A program made the translations under genes and the position numbers. Under the pieces are notes generated by a model, which saw only the letters and a program-made list of their open reading frames with translations, had not been told where the DNA came from and did no database searches. DNA of 64,000 nucleotides from Diogma glabrata (taxonomy: Eukaryota; Arthropoda; Insecta; Diptera; Cylindrotomidae), in contig OY856187.1 in the NCBI GenBank assembly GCA_963693315.1, positions 380,841,306 to 380,905,305 on the forward strand, written 5' to 3'. Of the stretch, positions 22,383-34,667 are shown piece by piece (position 1 is the stretch's first letter; every line of letters starts with the position of its first letter).

Positions 22383-25205
22383 GTTCCAATTGTACAAAAT
22401 TTAACTGTATATTTTCAAAATGTTAATGGAATGTCATCAAAAGCCAGTGAATTTCAAAGATTTTTGTTATCGACTTGTTTGTCGACGTATGTCTTACTGG
22501 AAACTTGGTTTCACCCATCTGTAATTAGTGCGGAATTCTTCTCATCTGATTATATAGTATACCGTTGTGATAGAAACTCATTCAATAGTAATAAATCATC
22601 AGGAGGTGGCGTATTAATTGCTGTACATAAATCAATTAGCAGTGAATTAGTAGATACTAGTAATTACAACATTGAACTTGTATGCGTTAAATTGAATTTC
22701 AATTCGAAATTAATATTTGTATTTGGAATTTATGTTCCTCCATCGCTTCCGTTTGAAAAATATGTTCTCTATTGTAATTGCATCACCGAGATTACATCAA
22801 AATGTAATTTTAATGATAATGTTTTATTGCTTGGTGATTTTAATCTATCGCATGTAAGATGGATAAAAGATGATGTAGCTGAAAATGGAAGTTTGCTGCC
22901 CGTTAACGTTAAAACTACTATCGAGTCTCATTGTATTGACTCTATTTTAGCTTGTGATTTGGTTCAAATTAATAGTATAAGTAACTTTTATGATAGATTT
23001 TTAGATTTGGTTTTTACAAAGGATGTTAACTTGTGTATTGTCTTAGAATCATTGACTCCGTTTGTTCGTAATGATCTTAATCATAAATCTTATGAAATTC
23101 AATTGAAAGTCGAAGGTTTTCAGGCTTATAATAAGAAAAATGATGATTTGTGTGTGTTTAATTTTAAAAAATGTAACAAAATTCAATTGAATCTGTTTTT
23201 GGCTAACATTGACTGGGATATACTTTTTGCGCACTCTGATTTAGATGGAAAAGTTGGTTCTTTTTATAACGTTTTATATGAGGGTGTTGAAAAATTTGTT
23301 CCTATCGTTGTTAATAAAAATAATAACTATCCTCCATGGTTTAACAGAAGTTTAATAAATTTGCGTAATCGTAAAAATAAAGCAAGTAAAAAATTTTTAA
23401 AATCGAAACTATCTGCGGATAAAAATGTTTTTCGTGAGCTTAAAGGTGAATTTGATAAAAAGCAACTTGATGCGTATAGGAATTACCTGTCAAATGTGGA
23501 ATTTGAGATTAATACCAACCCTAAGAAACTATGGAAATTTGTTAACTCAAAACGCAAAACCTCAGTTATTCCATCAAAAATGCGGTTTGACAGTGAAACT
23601 GCAAATAATACTAATGATATGTGTGAGTTATTTGCAAAGTATTTTCAAAACGTATATAAACTGGACAGTAACACATCCCAATTCAATTCTACTAGGAATT
23701 CCAATACTTTTCCAATTGTATCTGTACCAACAATTTCTTCGGCTCAAATCGTTAATGTGATTATGTCTCTTAAAGAAGGGTGTGGTCCTGACGGCATTCC
23801 TGTAAGTTTTTTAAAAGATTATAGTCATCTTTTGTCTTACCCTTTATCTATTTTATTTTATTTATCCCTTTCTTCTGAAATTTTTCCAACTAAATGGAAA
23901 ATTTCAGATATTATACCAATTTTTAAGTCTGGATCCCGTTCAGATGTGACAAATTATAGAGCAATCTCCATTTTGTCTGCTATTCCAAAATTATTTGAAA
24001 GTATTGTAACTGATTATCTTGTTGATAAATGTAAAGAAATGATCTCCGTTCATCAGCATGGGTTTTGCAAAGGCAAATCTACTTCTACAAACTTAATGGA
24101 GTTTACTGGTGCTGCAATAAAGGTTGTGGAATCAAAGGTTCAACTGGATGTCATTTATACTGACTTTAGTAAAGCTTTTGATTATATAAACCATATTGTG
24201 ATCCTTAACAGTCTACACCAGTACGGCTTAGATGATAATTTTATTGGGTGGATTCAATCTTACTTATCAAATAGAACCCAAACTGTTAAGATAAATGGGT
24301 TAAGGTCTACTAATATATCTGTGCACTCAGGTGTTCCTCAAGGGTCGCATATTGGACCGCTATTATTCATTTTATGTATTAATGATGTTGTCAATGTTTT
24401 TAAATTCTGCAAAGTTCTTATATATGCTGATGATATAAAATTGTACTAAACTATCAAAACCCTGGATGATTGCATAAGTCTTCAAGATGATCTGAATAAG
24501 TTTCAGCTATGGTGTGAAACAAACATGCTTCAGCTAAATGTAACTAAGTGTAAAGTGATGTCTTATCATAGAAACTATGCTCCTATATATTATCCCTACA
24601 AACTTTTAAATACTATTTTAATTAGAGTATCTGAAATTTGTGATTTAGGAGTATACTTTGACTTTCAAATGTCATTCAATCTGCATATTGATAAAATAGT
24701 GGCCAAATCTTTATCCATGTTGGGTTTTCTTTTCAGGGTGGGTAGAGAATTTAAATGCCTAATCACATTACTGCATATATATACATGCTATGTAAGATGT
24801 AACTTAGAATATGCTGTAACAGTATGGAGTTCTGTACATATTACAGATATTAAAAGAATTGAACGAGTCCAAAAAAAATTTTTTTTCTATCTTGTTGGTA
24901 AATTCAGGTTGTTCAATTTTAACCACAATGTTGCAAATTGGAAAAATAGGAAAAATCTTCCACCTTATACTGTCCAGTGTGTCAATTTTAATTTGGAGTC
25001 ATTGGAGTACCGGAGACATATTACTGGAGCCTTGTTTGTTGCAGATCTCCTCGAAAACAGAGTGCAGTCCCCTTGTCTTTTGGAAGGACTCAATTTTTAT
25101 GTTCCTTCCAGAAATCTGAGAACTCGCTTATTCTTATCATTAAACTTTCACCGTACTAATTATGGCTGTCAAGAGCCTACTAACGTTATAATTTTATTAA
25201 TTTGA
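22383..25205 (+). pseudogene. LINE-B ORF2 endonuclease-reverse transcriptase
   Basis: Almost complete ORF2 of about 940 codons. Endonuclease motifs: YFQNVNGMSSK at the start, LLETWF, SSGGGVLIAV, LLLGDFNLSHVRW and DLNHKSYE. Linker: NPKKLWKFVNSKRK. RT: GCGPDGIPVSFLK, IIPIFKSGSRSDVTNYR, HQHGFCKGKSTSTN, motif A YTDFSKAFDYI, motif B SGVPQGSHIGPLLF, motif C LIYADDIKLY. A single in-frame TAA at 24447-24449, right after the YADD motif, splits the protein; the frame continues to 25205. The first Met of the open frame (22365) lies in the host element, so it is not the true start. Retrotransposition would require a readthrough or an intact partner. Confidence 0.92.
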
Positions 25206-25305
25206 GTTTAAAATAAATTAAATTTTTATATAATTGTAGATCATTAGGGACACAAGTTCTGTAGTTTTACATAATAAATAAACAAATAAATAAATAAATA
25301 AATAA
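22383..25305 (+). mobile_element. LINE-B, 5'-truncated copy inserted in the other LINE-B
   Basis: Starts inside the endonuclease domain (QNLTVYFQNVNGM) and ends in an (AAAT)n tail at 25273-25305. It is flanked by AAGGCT duplications. It lacks ORF1 because of 5' truncation. Same or sister family as the element it interrupts, with the same protein layout and the same tail type. Confidence 0.92.
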
Positions 25306-25311
25306 AAGGCT

Positions 25312-26745
25312 ACAAAGATATTCACAAATTTGATTAACATCAAGGCTAATGAAACCAATGCTAGCAATAGCTTGATCATCATCGGAACCAGATAACGATT
25401 CAGACAATTTACACGATGACACTGGTAAAAAGTTTGAAGTGAAAAACGTTGAAAACATTTCACTTACTACAGAAGAACATTCAGACTCTTGAGATCGGAA
25501 TTTCATAAATCGAGGATAACCAGAAATGTCTCTCCTCGAATTTATGAAAGATCAGAATTTCTTAGGATTCCTGTTTATTCCAAGTTCAATATTACTTACG
25601 TATTTACGAAACTTTAATCGTTGCATTTTTTTAAAGGCACGCCGAGCTTTTCTAAACGCACAGTAGCTAGATAAATGAAAACGGGTTGTATACTGTTTCC
25701 GTAACCGATCCATACGGTTTTTGGCCCGCCGAAGCGCGTTATCCGACCATGGATTTGTTTTCGGTTGACAATTTGAACAAATTGGAATGAAATTTTGAAT
25801 TCCTAGAGCTATTACCTCGTAGAATCTCTTCACTGCAAGATCCAAGTCACAAAAATCAAACAGCGCTAACCAATCAACATCATCATAAAATAAATTTAAA
25901 TTAATGTAATCACCTTTATTAAAGTTTAAATACGAACTCTTAACATTACTTACAAATTCAATATTACCAAGATCAATTGTTAGAAGAATTGACTTATGAT
26001 GTTCATCGTTTCTAACCAAACATTCATGACATTCCTCCAAATTATACAATGATTCAAAGAAGTTCCCGGATACAAAAACTAAATCCAATAACCGACCACG
26101 AGAATTAAATAAGCCGTTAATTTGATTCAAATCTAAGGATGCTAGAGAGTCTACAAAATGAGACTCAAGAGCAGAGAGATTATTATTAGGTAGAAGGCTA
26201 TTAGAATTCATTTGCCAAGATATATACGGTAAGTTGAAATCGCCGAACACCAGTACTATTGTACTATCGTCAATAGATTCAACAATAGACGTTATGATGT
26301 TACAGTGCTCAGAATAAAATATTAAATTAAAACTGGGGGGGAATGTAATGAGCTCCAATCACAAACTTCCTTAAAGGAGTTTTAACTTTAGCCCACACAG
26401 CCTCACAGTCCAATGGCGATACAAAATCAATCTTTTTGGAAATAAAGTCAGATTTTAATGCAATCAGCACACCTCCGCCTCGAGAATATGAACGATCACA
26501 CCTGAAAACTACGTAGTTGCTAGAAAAAAGTTCCGAATCAAAGACATCAGGAGAAAGCCATGTTTCAGTTAAAACTACAATGTCATAATCATTGTCACTT
26601 AAAGCTAAAGAAAATTGAATAGTTTTTGTACGTAAGCCTCTAACATTCTGATAGTAAATTTTGAGTGAAGTTGAATAAGAATTATCAGAAGCATTTGATC
26701 CAATAAACCCTACATTTTGATGACCATCGTATATGTTGTGATTTA
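25312..26745 (-). pseudogene. LINE-B ORF2, endonuclease and linker part
   Basis: Minus-strand N-terminal half of the interrupted ORF2. From about 26690 down: KIYYQNVRGLRTK, VVLTETWLSPDVF, SRGGGVLIAL, then LVFGDFNLPYISW, RGRLLDLVFVSGN and NDEHHKSILL. The linker with INRNPKKF lies near 25555, and SEMFSTFFTSNFLPV follows. A C-run at about 26334-26341 appears to have gained one C, shifting the frame; a stop after NPKKF at about 25552 is a second shift. It ends at the AAGGCT target duplication and resumes at 22382. Confidence 0.88.
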
Positions 26746-27662
26746 CTTTAAGCCCTCTTGAGTCAAGCGTGGGCGTAAAAAACGGTTCCCATATTTTGCA
26801 CGGTTTGTAAATTCTTTTACCAGAGCACCATCAGGCCATACTTCAGGAGCAAGCATTAAATCAAATGTGCTACCAGAAAAACAATTTTAAAAGATACATA
26901 GCCACGGTTACCATCGTCACCTTTAGGTTTCAATTGCGTTAGTACCATATCTTCAATATCAAATTTACTTTTAATGTAGTTCCTAACATCTTCATAATTA
27001 ACTTCCTTATGCAACCTAGACACAAACAACCATTTGAGAGGTTGAACTGTCCGTAGTGACGTATTTAGCATACCACTGCCGATTATCACTTCAGAAGAGT
27101 TTTTATTCCCAGTTTCTACCGAACCAGTAGATAAAGGTTCAGAAGCACCTACATTAATACTAGATCCTTTTGATTTGCTTACAATTTTGGATCCAGATTG
27201 GATGTTGTTAGAAGCAGGTATATCTTTTGAAGACTTAGAAGCAGGACTATCTTTAGAAGATTTAATATTTTTATTTACCGCCTCCTTCACCTTATTCGTC
27301 ACAACAGGTAACTCAACCACCACAGATGTTCTTGAATCATTTGAACTTGCCACACCCGAGAACGGCTTGCAATTTGCTCTAAGATTTTCAAGCGCAACAT
27401 GCAGTTCACCAACCATATCTTTAAGTTCGCCGTTTTCTTTCCTGATACTGTTCAAATTAGCCTCCAGATTCAAGTGAAATACTCTCGATGACTCTTTCAA
27501 AGCCATCAACTCATTATAAATCGATGACAGTGTAATTTTAGCCGTATTCTGAGCGTTTAAAACAAGCGGCTGGACTTGATCAACATCTTCTTTATCCAAC
27601 AAAATATCCAAGGGTGTAGTTGTGCTACTACTTCTCAATTTGCGAGTTGGTGAATGTAACAT
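26743..27662 (-). pseudogene. LINE-B ORF1, gag-like RNA-binding protein
   Basis: ORF1 protein of a jockey/CR1-type LINE, expected to coat element RNA. The ATG is at 27662. The N-terminal ~110 residues are charged and probably coiled-coil (LNSIRKENGELKDMVGELHV), followed by a Ser/Lys-rich linker with KSSKDSPASKSSKDIPAS. The C-terminal domain has LKWLFVSRLHKEVNYEDVRN and KGDDGNRGYVSFKI. The frame breaks near 26883 (a T apparently lost from a T-run) and then continues with LAPEVWPDGALVKEF to a stop at 26743-26745. Expected length if unbroken is about 305 residues. The next frame, ORF2, starts at once. Confidence 0.82.
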
Positions 27663-27761
27663 AATTAATGTTTAATAATAAACCGTGTTTATTTTGAAAA
27701 TTTTGAATAGATTTGTATACCGCTAAAATCCAATACCAAAAAATCGTATACCCAATAAGTT

Positions 27762-28280
27762 TGGGGTGCTGCCTCTGTTTCCATCTTGGCCCTCTTGGAC
27801 TCTGTTCAAAAGCGAGCTATACGAATTGTAGGTGATCGAACTTTGACATCAAAACTTGATTCCCTACAACATCGTCGCACTGTTGCTGACCTCGTTGTTT
27901 TTTACAAATATCGTCATCAGCAGTGCTCAGATGAAATCAGCGGCATCATGCCTCAAACTTATTCTTACCCCCGTTCCACTCGGCAATCGGCTGCCGCAAC
28001 CAGTGAAACGGTAAAAATCCCGCGCTGTCATACTGGCAGATCGCAGAGAGACTTCTTTGTCCGAACTGCGTACAAATGGAATAGCTTGCCGGAACACTTA
28101 GTCTCAGGTGGCTTCAACCCACAGATGTTTAAAAAAAGCGTTAATCTACACCTCAGAACGCCAGTTGTTGTGGGACCCAGGTCTAGACCTAGGTCTTAAA
28201 AGGTATTTATGTGTTGTTGTGACACATATTCTAAACCCTATTACACAACACATTTTATTAAAAAAAAAAAAAAAAAAAAA
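27762..28280 (+). mobile_element. LINE-A, 5'-truncated 3' end with poly(A)
   Basis: Starts within the C-terminal part of the LINE-A RT and ends with TGTTGTTGTGACAC, ACACAACACATTTTATT and a 20-A tail. The tail structure marks a retrotransposed, 5'-truncated copy. No clear target duplication was found. It lies just upstream of the LINE-B 5' end. Confidence 0.9.
27763..28199 (+). pseudogene. LINE-A ORF2 C-terminal region
   Basis: Open for about 145 residues: LALLDSVQKRAIRIVGDRTL, DLVVFYKYRHQQCSDEISGI, SYPRSTRQSAAATSET and FFVRTAYKWNSLPEHLVSGG, up to the stop at about 28199. It matches the equivalent region at 5174-5590 at nearly every residue but lacks the T-run frameshift found there. No RT catalytic motif remains. 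Confidence 0.9.
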
Positions 28281-28916
28281 ACCATATAAAATAAAAAACG
28301 GAAACTATCAAAGCATCAAAATAAAATCAAATAAAATCATTCAGTTATCCTGTTACTTAAAATTGTTAATTCTTGTCGTGATTATATTATTGTTTTTGTT
28401 TATATGTAATACCGTTGTAAACGAGTAATACACAATTTCAAATGAGATGTTACGTTTAGATGTGTTAATATTAGTATATGAAATAAATTTGTTTTTTAAG
28501 CTTACATATAACAAAATGTTCAGTTTATGTAGCCTGTACTGTACATTAAATTATTTATTTATTATGAAAATTTCTATGAAAAGAACAGAAAACACATTCA
28601 CAATACAGTTTTCAGTAATGCACTATTTTAAATGTTAATTTTTTATTTGTAACTTTATCACCAATAACAGAAAATCTTTTATTGTTTTATTTTGTATCGG
28701 TTCTGTATATATATAAGCACGACTAATAGTTCTTACTAAAAACAAAATCTCGACACAATTCACTACAGTTAACTTTTAAAATTACAAGAAATGTTTTGCA
28801 TGTAGGAAAAACAAATTAAAATGGATTTTTACTGTTTCCATATATAAAAGCACAAATGATAAATATTTATTGCAATGAAAAAAACACGTCCTTCTTCTTT
28901 GAAATCAAAATTATAT
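28281..28916. other. Spacer between LINE-A tail and satellite array 2, no gene
   Basis: AT-rich, no recognisable coding motif. A TATA-like run (TATATATATAAGCACG) lies at 28709, but nothing downstream supports a promoter. Confidence 0.5.
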
Positions 28917-30656
28917 TATGAGATATGAGATATGAGATATGAGATATGAGATATGAGATATGAGATATGAGATATGAGATATGAGATATGAGATATGAGA
29001 TATGAGATATGAGATATGAGATATGAGATATGAGATATGAGATATGAGATATGAGATATGAGATATGTGATATGAGATATGAGATATGAGATATGAGATA
29101 TGAGATATGAGATATGAGATATGAGATATGAGATATGAGATATGAGATATGAGATATGAGATATGAGATATGAGATATGAGATATGAGATATGAGATATG
29201 AGATATGAGATATGAGATATGAGATATGAGATATGAGATATGAGATATGAGATATGAGATATGAGATATGAGATATGAGATATGAGATATGAGATATGAG
29301 ATATGAGATATGAGATATGAGATATGAGATATGAGATATGAGATATGAGATATGAGATATGAGATATGAGATATGAGATATGAGATATGAGATATGAGAT
29401 ATGAGATATGAGATATGAGATATGAGATATGAGATATGAGATATGAGATATGAGATATGAGATATAAGATATGAGATATGAGATATGAGATATGAGATAT
29501 GAGATATGAGATATGGGATATGAGATATGAGATATGAGATATGAGATATGAGATATGAGATATGAGATATGAGATATGAGATATGAGATATGAGATATGA
29601 GATATGAGATATGAGATATGAGATATGAGATATGAGATATGAGATATGAGATATGAGATATGAGATATGAGATATGAGATATGAGATATGAGATATGAGA
29701 TATGAGATATGAGATATGAGATATGAGATATGAGATATGAGATATGAGATATGAGATATGAGATATGAGATATGAGATATGAGATATGAGATATGAGATA
29801 TGAGATATGAGATATGAGATATGAGATATGAGATATGAGATATGAGATATGAGATATGAGATATGAGATATGAGATATGAGATATGAGATATGAGATATG
29901 AGATATGAGATATGAGATATGAGATATGAGATACGAGATATGAGAGATATGAGAGATATGAGAGATATGAGAGATATGAGAGATATGAGAGTAAGAGAGA
30001 TATGAGAGATATGAGAGATATGAGAGATATGAGAGATATGAGAGACATGAGAGATATGAGAGATATGAGAGATATGAGAGATATGAGAGATATGAGAGAT
30101 ATGAGAGATATGAGAGATATGAGAGATATGAGAGATATGAGATATGAGATATGAGATATGAGATATGAGATATGAGATATGAGATATGAGATATGAGATA
30201 TGAGATATGAGATATGAGATATGAGATATGAGATATGAGATATGAGATATGAGATATGAGATATGAGATATGAGATATGAGATATGAGATATGAGATATG
30301 AGATATAAGATATGAGATATGAGATATGAGATATGAGATATGAGATATGAGATATGGGATATGAGATATGAGATATGAGATATGAGATATGAGATATGAG
30401 ATATGAGATATGAGATATGAGATATGAGATATGAGATATGAGATATGAGATATGAGATATGAGATATGAGATATGAGATATGAGATATGAGATATGAGAT
30501 ATGAGATATGAGATATGAGATATGAGATATGAGATATGAGATATGAGATATGAGATATGAGATATGAGATATGAGATATGAGATATGAGATATGAGATAT
30601 GAGATATGAGATATGAGATATGAGATATGAGATATGAGATATGAGATATAAGATAT
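28917..30656. repeat. Satellite array 2: (ATATGAG)n heptamer
   Basis: About 1.74 kb of the same heptamer as array 1 in the same orientation, containing the same 9-mer block at 29935-30140. Variant units GATATAA and GATATGGG appear as a pair 49 bp apart twice, starting at 29461 and 30302. The right edge decays into GATATAAGATATGAGG-like sequence. All three minus-strand frames are open for ~600 codons simply because the repeat lacks stops. Confidence 0.97.
29935..30140. repeat. 9-mer GATATGAGA block in array 2
   Basis: GATACGAG variant, five 9-mers, GTAAGAGA variant, five units, GACATGAGA variant, ten units, then return to heptamers: the same order and base spacing as at 20311-20517. Confidence 0.93.
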
Positions 30657-30660
30657 GAGG

Positions 30661-33629
30661 TATGAAATATGAAATATGTGATAAGATACAATAAATATGA
30701 TATATAAAAGTGAGATGTGCGATATAAGGTAAGTGCACCCTGGAAGCAAAGTAGTTATTTTTCCATTTTGATCAAATTGGTGCAAATTGAAAAACTCTTC
30801 TCATGTGTAAAGTTTTGCAAGTTAATCCGTAATCACTTATCGTATATTTGAACAGAAATTTATGATAAAATTGCACCATTACAGTTATTTCGAATTAAGG
30901 TTTGGAATAAGCTCGTTTTTTTAAAAGGAGTATGTTAATTCGGGGCGAGTAAGCCCAGTTTGAAATAAAACATTAAATTAAATTAAATATTAAACAAATC
31001 AATTTTGTTTATATAAATTGTTGAAATCAATTCAAAGTTAAATAAAAATATAAATAAATATAATATAAACAATATAAATAAAATAAATAATGTGGCTTAA
31101 AAAATAATAATAATAAGAGCTATGCGTTTTACAGTTTTCAGTTTATTTGAACAGTTTTTTGTCCTGCTGTTCATCATAAACTATAAGTTTCCATTTCTGC
31201 AACAGTTTTCCCAAGTCATATCCTTTAGAAATATTTGAAATTTAGTTACCACATTTTCCAATTGCGTTATAAAAACTCGTTGGTTCCAATTGATGGTTTT
31301 AAACATTCTTTCTCCATACATAACTTATCTGTTTTTGTTTTGATTTATGTTAAAAAAATGTAATTCGCTTTAGAAAACACATTTTTTTAGAACTAACTTT
31401 TCGTAATAAGTTTTCACAACCGTTTACTTCATAAGTTTAAAATTCATTCACAACCAAAGATACTACTCGTGAGGGATTTTAAGTCAAAAAACACCTAAGC
31501 TAACTCTTCATCCGCTTTTGTTTATTCTTTTTTCTAACAAGACAATTTATTTGCAATGTTGAATTTCTAACACAACTAATTTTGTATTTGTACATTTATG
31601 ATAAATGTTTGCTCCGTGATAGATTCCAATGTGAGATGAAAATATCATAAAACACAAACCTAAACAATAGATTTATTTTTGTTTTAAAATTTTCTTAATA
31701 AAGGAAAGTAAATATGTTTAACTTCAGGAGTGCAGAACTCGTTTTGAAAGCACTGACGGTTTAAATTAAAAAAAAATTAAACAAAGAGATTGTGGTATGT
31801 TATGCAACATTGGTTATGTTGGTAATTGATATAAAGTAAATTAAGTAAGTAGATAACAATACAATAAATAATGACTGTGTGATAACATGTTTTCATTTAA
31901 GCAACAAAAATCAAAACAAAATTATTATGATTCAAATCAATAAAAACAATCTATCATCCGATTTCATAATATTATTTTGGTTTTTATTTTACTCTCCTAT
32001 AGAGCGAAAGTGGGTGGTGATTATCGTATACTACTTATTTTTAGAACCTGGATGGTGAGCGCTTGTTTCCACTTCTTTAGTTTCGAGATTTAAAATTTAT
32101 CTTAGTTAGAAAAAATCTTTTCTGATTGTTCTACAATACAGATTTATATAAATCTTTAAAATTATTTATATCGAATTGTTGAAAAAAAAAAGATTTTTTT
32201 GCATTCATAGCATAAATTTTGTGACTTTAACCTTTAGTACTCCAGCCGAGCTGGATATTATACATTATTAGCAACATCTTTCTATTTGAAAAATGTATTT
32301 AATTTAATGCTTTCATGCATTATTTAATTATCACATACATCAAAACATACATTTTTGTCATTCATTTCTTTTAATGAAATAAATAAACATCTGACTTGAA
32401 TAACCATTAGAAACCTTGTACCAATAAGTGTTATTTACCTTATCGATACTAATAGACCAATTCAAATAAAAATGATCTGGTCAAGGTTTAAAATTCATGA
32501 AAATATTTGCATTCATAGCTATTTATTTTAACATTATTGGTGATGATGGCAACCTTATCAATGTTAACATATTTTTCATAAAATCTCTGTTCTGGAATTA
32601 TTGATTCAGTCATTTTGTAATACAAACTCAATCAGTTCAAGATAATTCCCAAAAAATTAAAAAATAACGTTTTATTTAATATTTGTTCTTCTTAATGTTT
32701 GTATAAGACATCCGTGTTACACAATTTATTTTGTGAAATAATTGTTTTAAATTAATATTTTTGAATATTGGATGAAGAGCTAATTGAAAATTCTCAAATT
32801 TTTAAGAGATTTTCTAAATTGGTAATTGTTCTTTTTCTTATTCTATAATATTTAATTTTTAGATATCTGTCTTGAATAAAAATTTGGTGATAAACAACCT
32901 TAACTGCTGAAATGAAATTCTGATACTAAATATTTCAATCTATGCAATAACCAGCCTTGACTTTTATCTTTTAACTACAACTATTTGTACATTAATGTGT
33001 AAAAAAAAATTTATATCGTCTTCTGTCCTTTCCTTAATATTTTGTAAATTAATCATTCAAAACTATTTATCTATCGTTTAAGACGGTTAATTTAATAAAG
33101 ATTAGTATGATTCAAGGAAACTATTAAAATAATAGAAAACCTTAAGGAAAATGACATTTAACAGTTTGTTGAATTTTCGCTGTTGTTAATCTTAAACGGT
33201 CGAACAAACAAAAAAAAAACGATTGCGGATATATATGTAATAGTATCGCTAAACATCGAAATCAATTTTCTCCCATCTCATTCGAATATATAATTAACAA
33301 GCATATTTAAGAAAAAGATCAATCACTGTTCACATCTAGTTGTGAAGGTTAACATATGATTTTTTTGTATTGATTCAAACATAAAAAAGCAATGGTGTGG
33401 ATTTTTAACGAACGGTGTGATTACTTAAAAAAAAAGATGAAATAAATTACTACAAAAAATTAACATATTTTTTGATTTAAAGAGTAAATTCTTATTTATC
33501 ATTCATTGTCCAAAGAATGTACATTAAAAATTATGAAAACAAATATTAGCAAATTTTGATTATTCGTCAAATAAATCATTTCAAACAATTTTAAATACAT
33601 CTTATCTCAAACCGCACTCTCAAATTAAA
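30661..33629. other. No gene found
   Basis: About 3 kb of AT-rich sequence with no open frame of note and no TIR or LTR signature. It separates the satellite array from the ~190-bp tandem repeat. Confidence 0.5.
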
Positions 33630-34207
33630 ACAAGTCGGACAAGTGACTTCTGTGAAGTTAGCCCGTAATTCTACCCTGAAAAGTTTTACTGTCCATATAT
33701 AGAGCTTTGTAAACTGAAAACCAGCTGCTGGCCAAAAACTGTGATAACTGCACAAAAAAGATAAAGGTTCAATATTTTGTAGCTTGATTTTTCTATTAAC
33801 AAATTTGTGCGGCGAAGTCAAGATGAGTTTTCAGAAGTTTGTAGTAAATTGTCAACTTTGCGGATTTTCAGTGCAGCGATACAGACGCTTGTAGATGAAA
33901 ACCAATTATTGACTGAAAACTATGATAACTGCACAAAATTAAAAAAGGTTTATTAATATTAATTTTGTTTTTTTCCATTAACAGGTTTGTGCGGAGAAAT
34001 CAAATTCTCAGAACTTGTGAACAAATTGTCATTTTTGAGGATTTTTTAGTGAAGCGATACAGACGCTTGTAGACTGAAAGATAGTTGCTAGCCGGGAAGT
34101 GTTATAAATTAAGTGCACAAAATTAACACAGGTTCTATAATGCGCAGTTAGATTTTTCCATTAACAAGTTTGTGTCGGGAAGTCTTGATAAGTTCTCCGA
34201 ACTATGG
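33630..34207. repeat. ~190-bp tandem satellite, left part
   Basis: About three diverged units marked by AGCGATACAGACGCTTGTAG (33872, 34053), CTGTGATAACTGCACAAAA, TTTGTGCGGAGAAATC and AAATTGTCATTTTTGAGGAT. The array continues at 36814 after an LTR-like insertion. Confidence 0.85.
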
Positions 34208-34659
34208 TGTAATGAAGGGTAATTCAAACTTCGTAACTAAAAGTCGAACCACTGTCCCACGCATTAAATTTACATTGGCAGAAGCTTGTGTGGTTGTTTT
34301 CGCTTTTCCTTTAAACACGGTTTCTTGTACTCAATCAATGATCATCATCTTCAATGGTTTCCATTTAAAAATTGTCATAAAACAGTTGTGTGCCATTTCC
34401 CAATGTAATTTCTTATCTTCAATTTGTGATTATTAATCGCTATAAAATTATCATAAAACAGTTGAACAATATCATTAATGCCTAATCGCGCTATATTCAT
34501 ATAATATAATTCTTACAATCGTTTCGTAAACAATGTTTTTTTTAATACAACTTAGTTGTACAGATTCATTAGTGGGTACAATAAAACAAACAAACAAAAT
34601 TTCCCAATAAAACAAAACTTATCGTTTTAATTATTGTCTAATAATATCCGTTGTTCCAC

Positions 34660-34667
34660 TATAAATA
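34660..34667 (+). promoter_or_regulatory. TATA box of LTR-like element
   Basis: TATAAATA, followed ~20-25 bp later by a CAGT/CTGTCTGTCTC initiator-like stretch. The same arrangement recurs at 61777 (TATAAATA ... ACAGTTAGCC) and, altered, at 52791 (TATATAATGA). Conservation across copies supports a promoter. Confidence 0.6.

Larger units (their letters stand above)
20641..27700 (-). mobile_element. LINE-B, near-complete copy split by a second LINE-B
   Basis: On the minus strand: ORF1 (27662-26743), ORF2 endonuclease and linker (26745-25312), then an interruption by a plus-strand element (22383-25305), then ORF2 RT and C-terminus (22382-20895) and a 3' tail of (AAAT)n at 20641-20675. Without the interruption it is about 4.1 kb. 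The 5' end is not resolved. The 3' tail abuts satellite array 1. Jockey/CR1-like by domain order (ORF1, then endonuclease-RT). Confidence 0.88.

Noticed and set aside
28867..30785. Three overlapping ~600-residue minus-strand open frames with Leu-Ile-Ser-His-Ile-Ser-Tyr repeats
   Set aside because: Pure product of the ATATGAG satellite, which has no stop on that strand in any frame; no start context or other coding signal.
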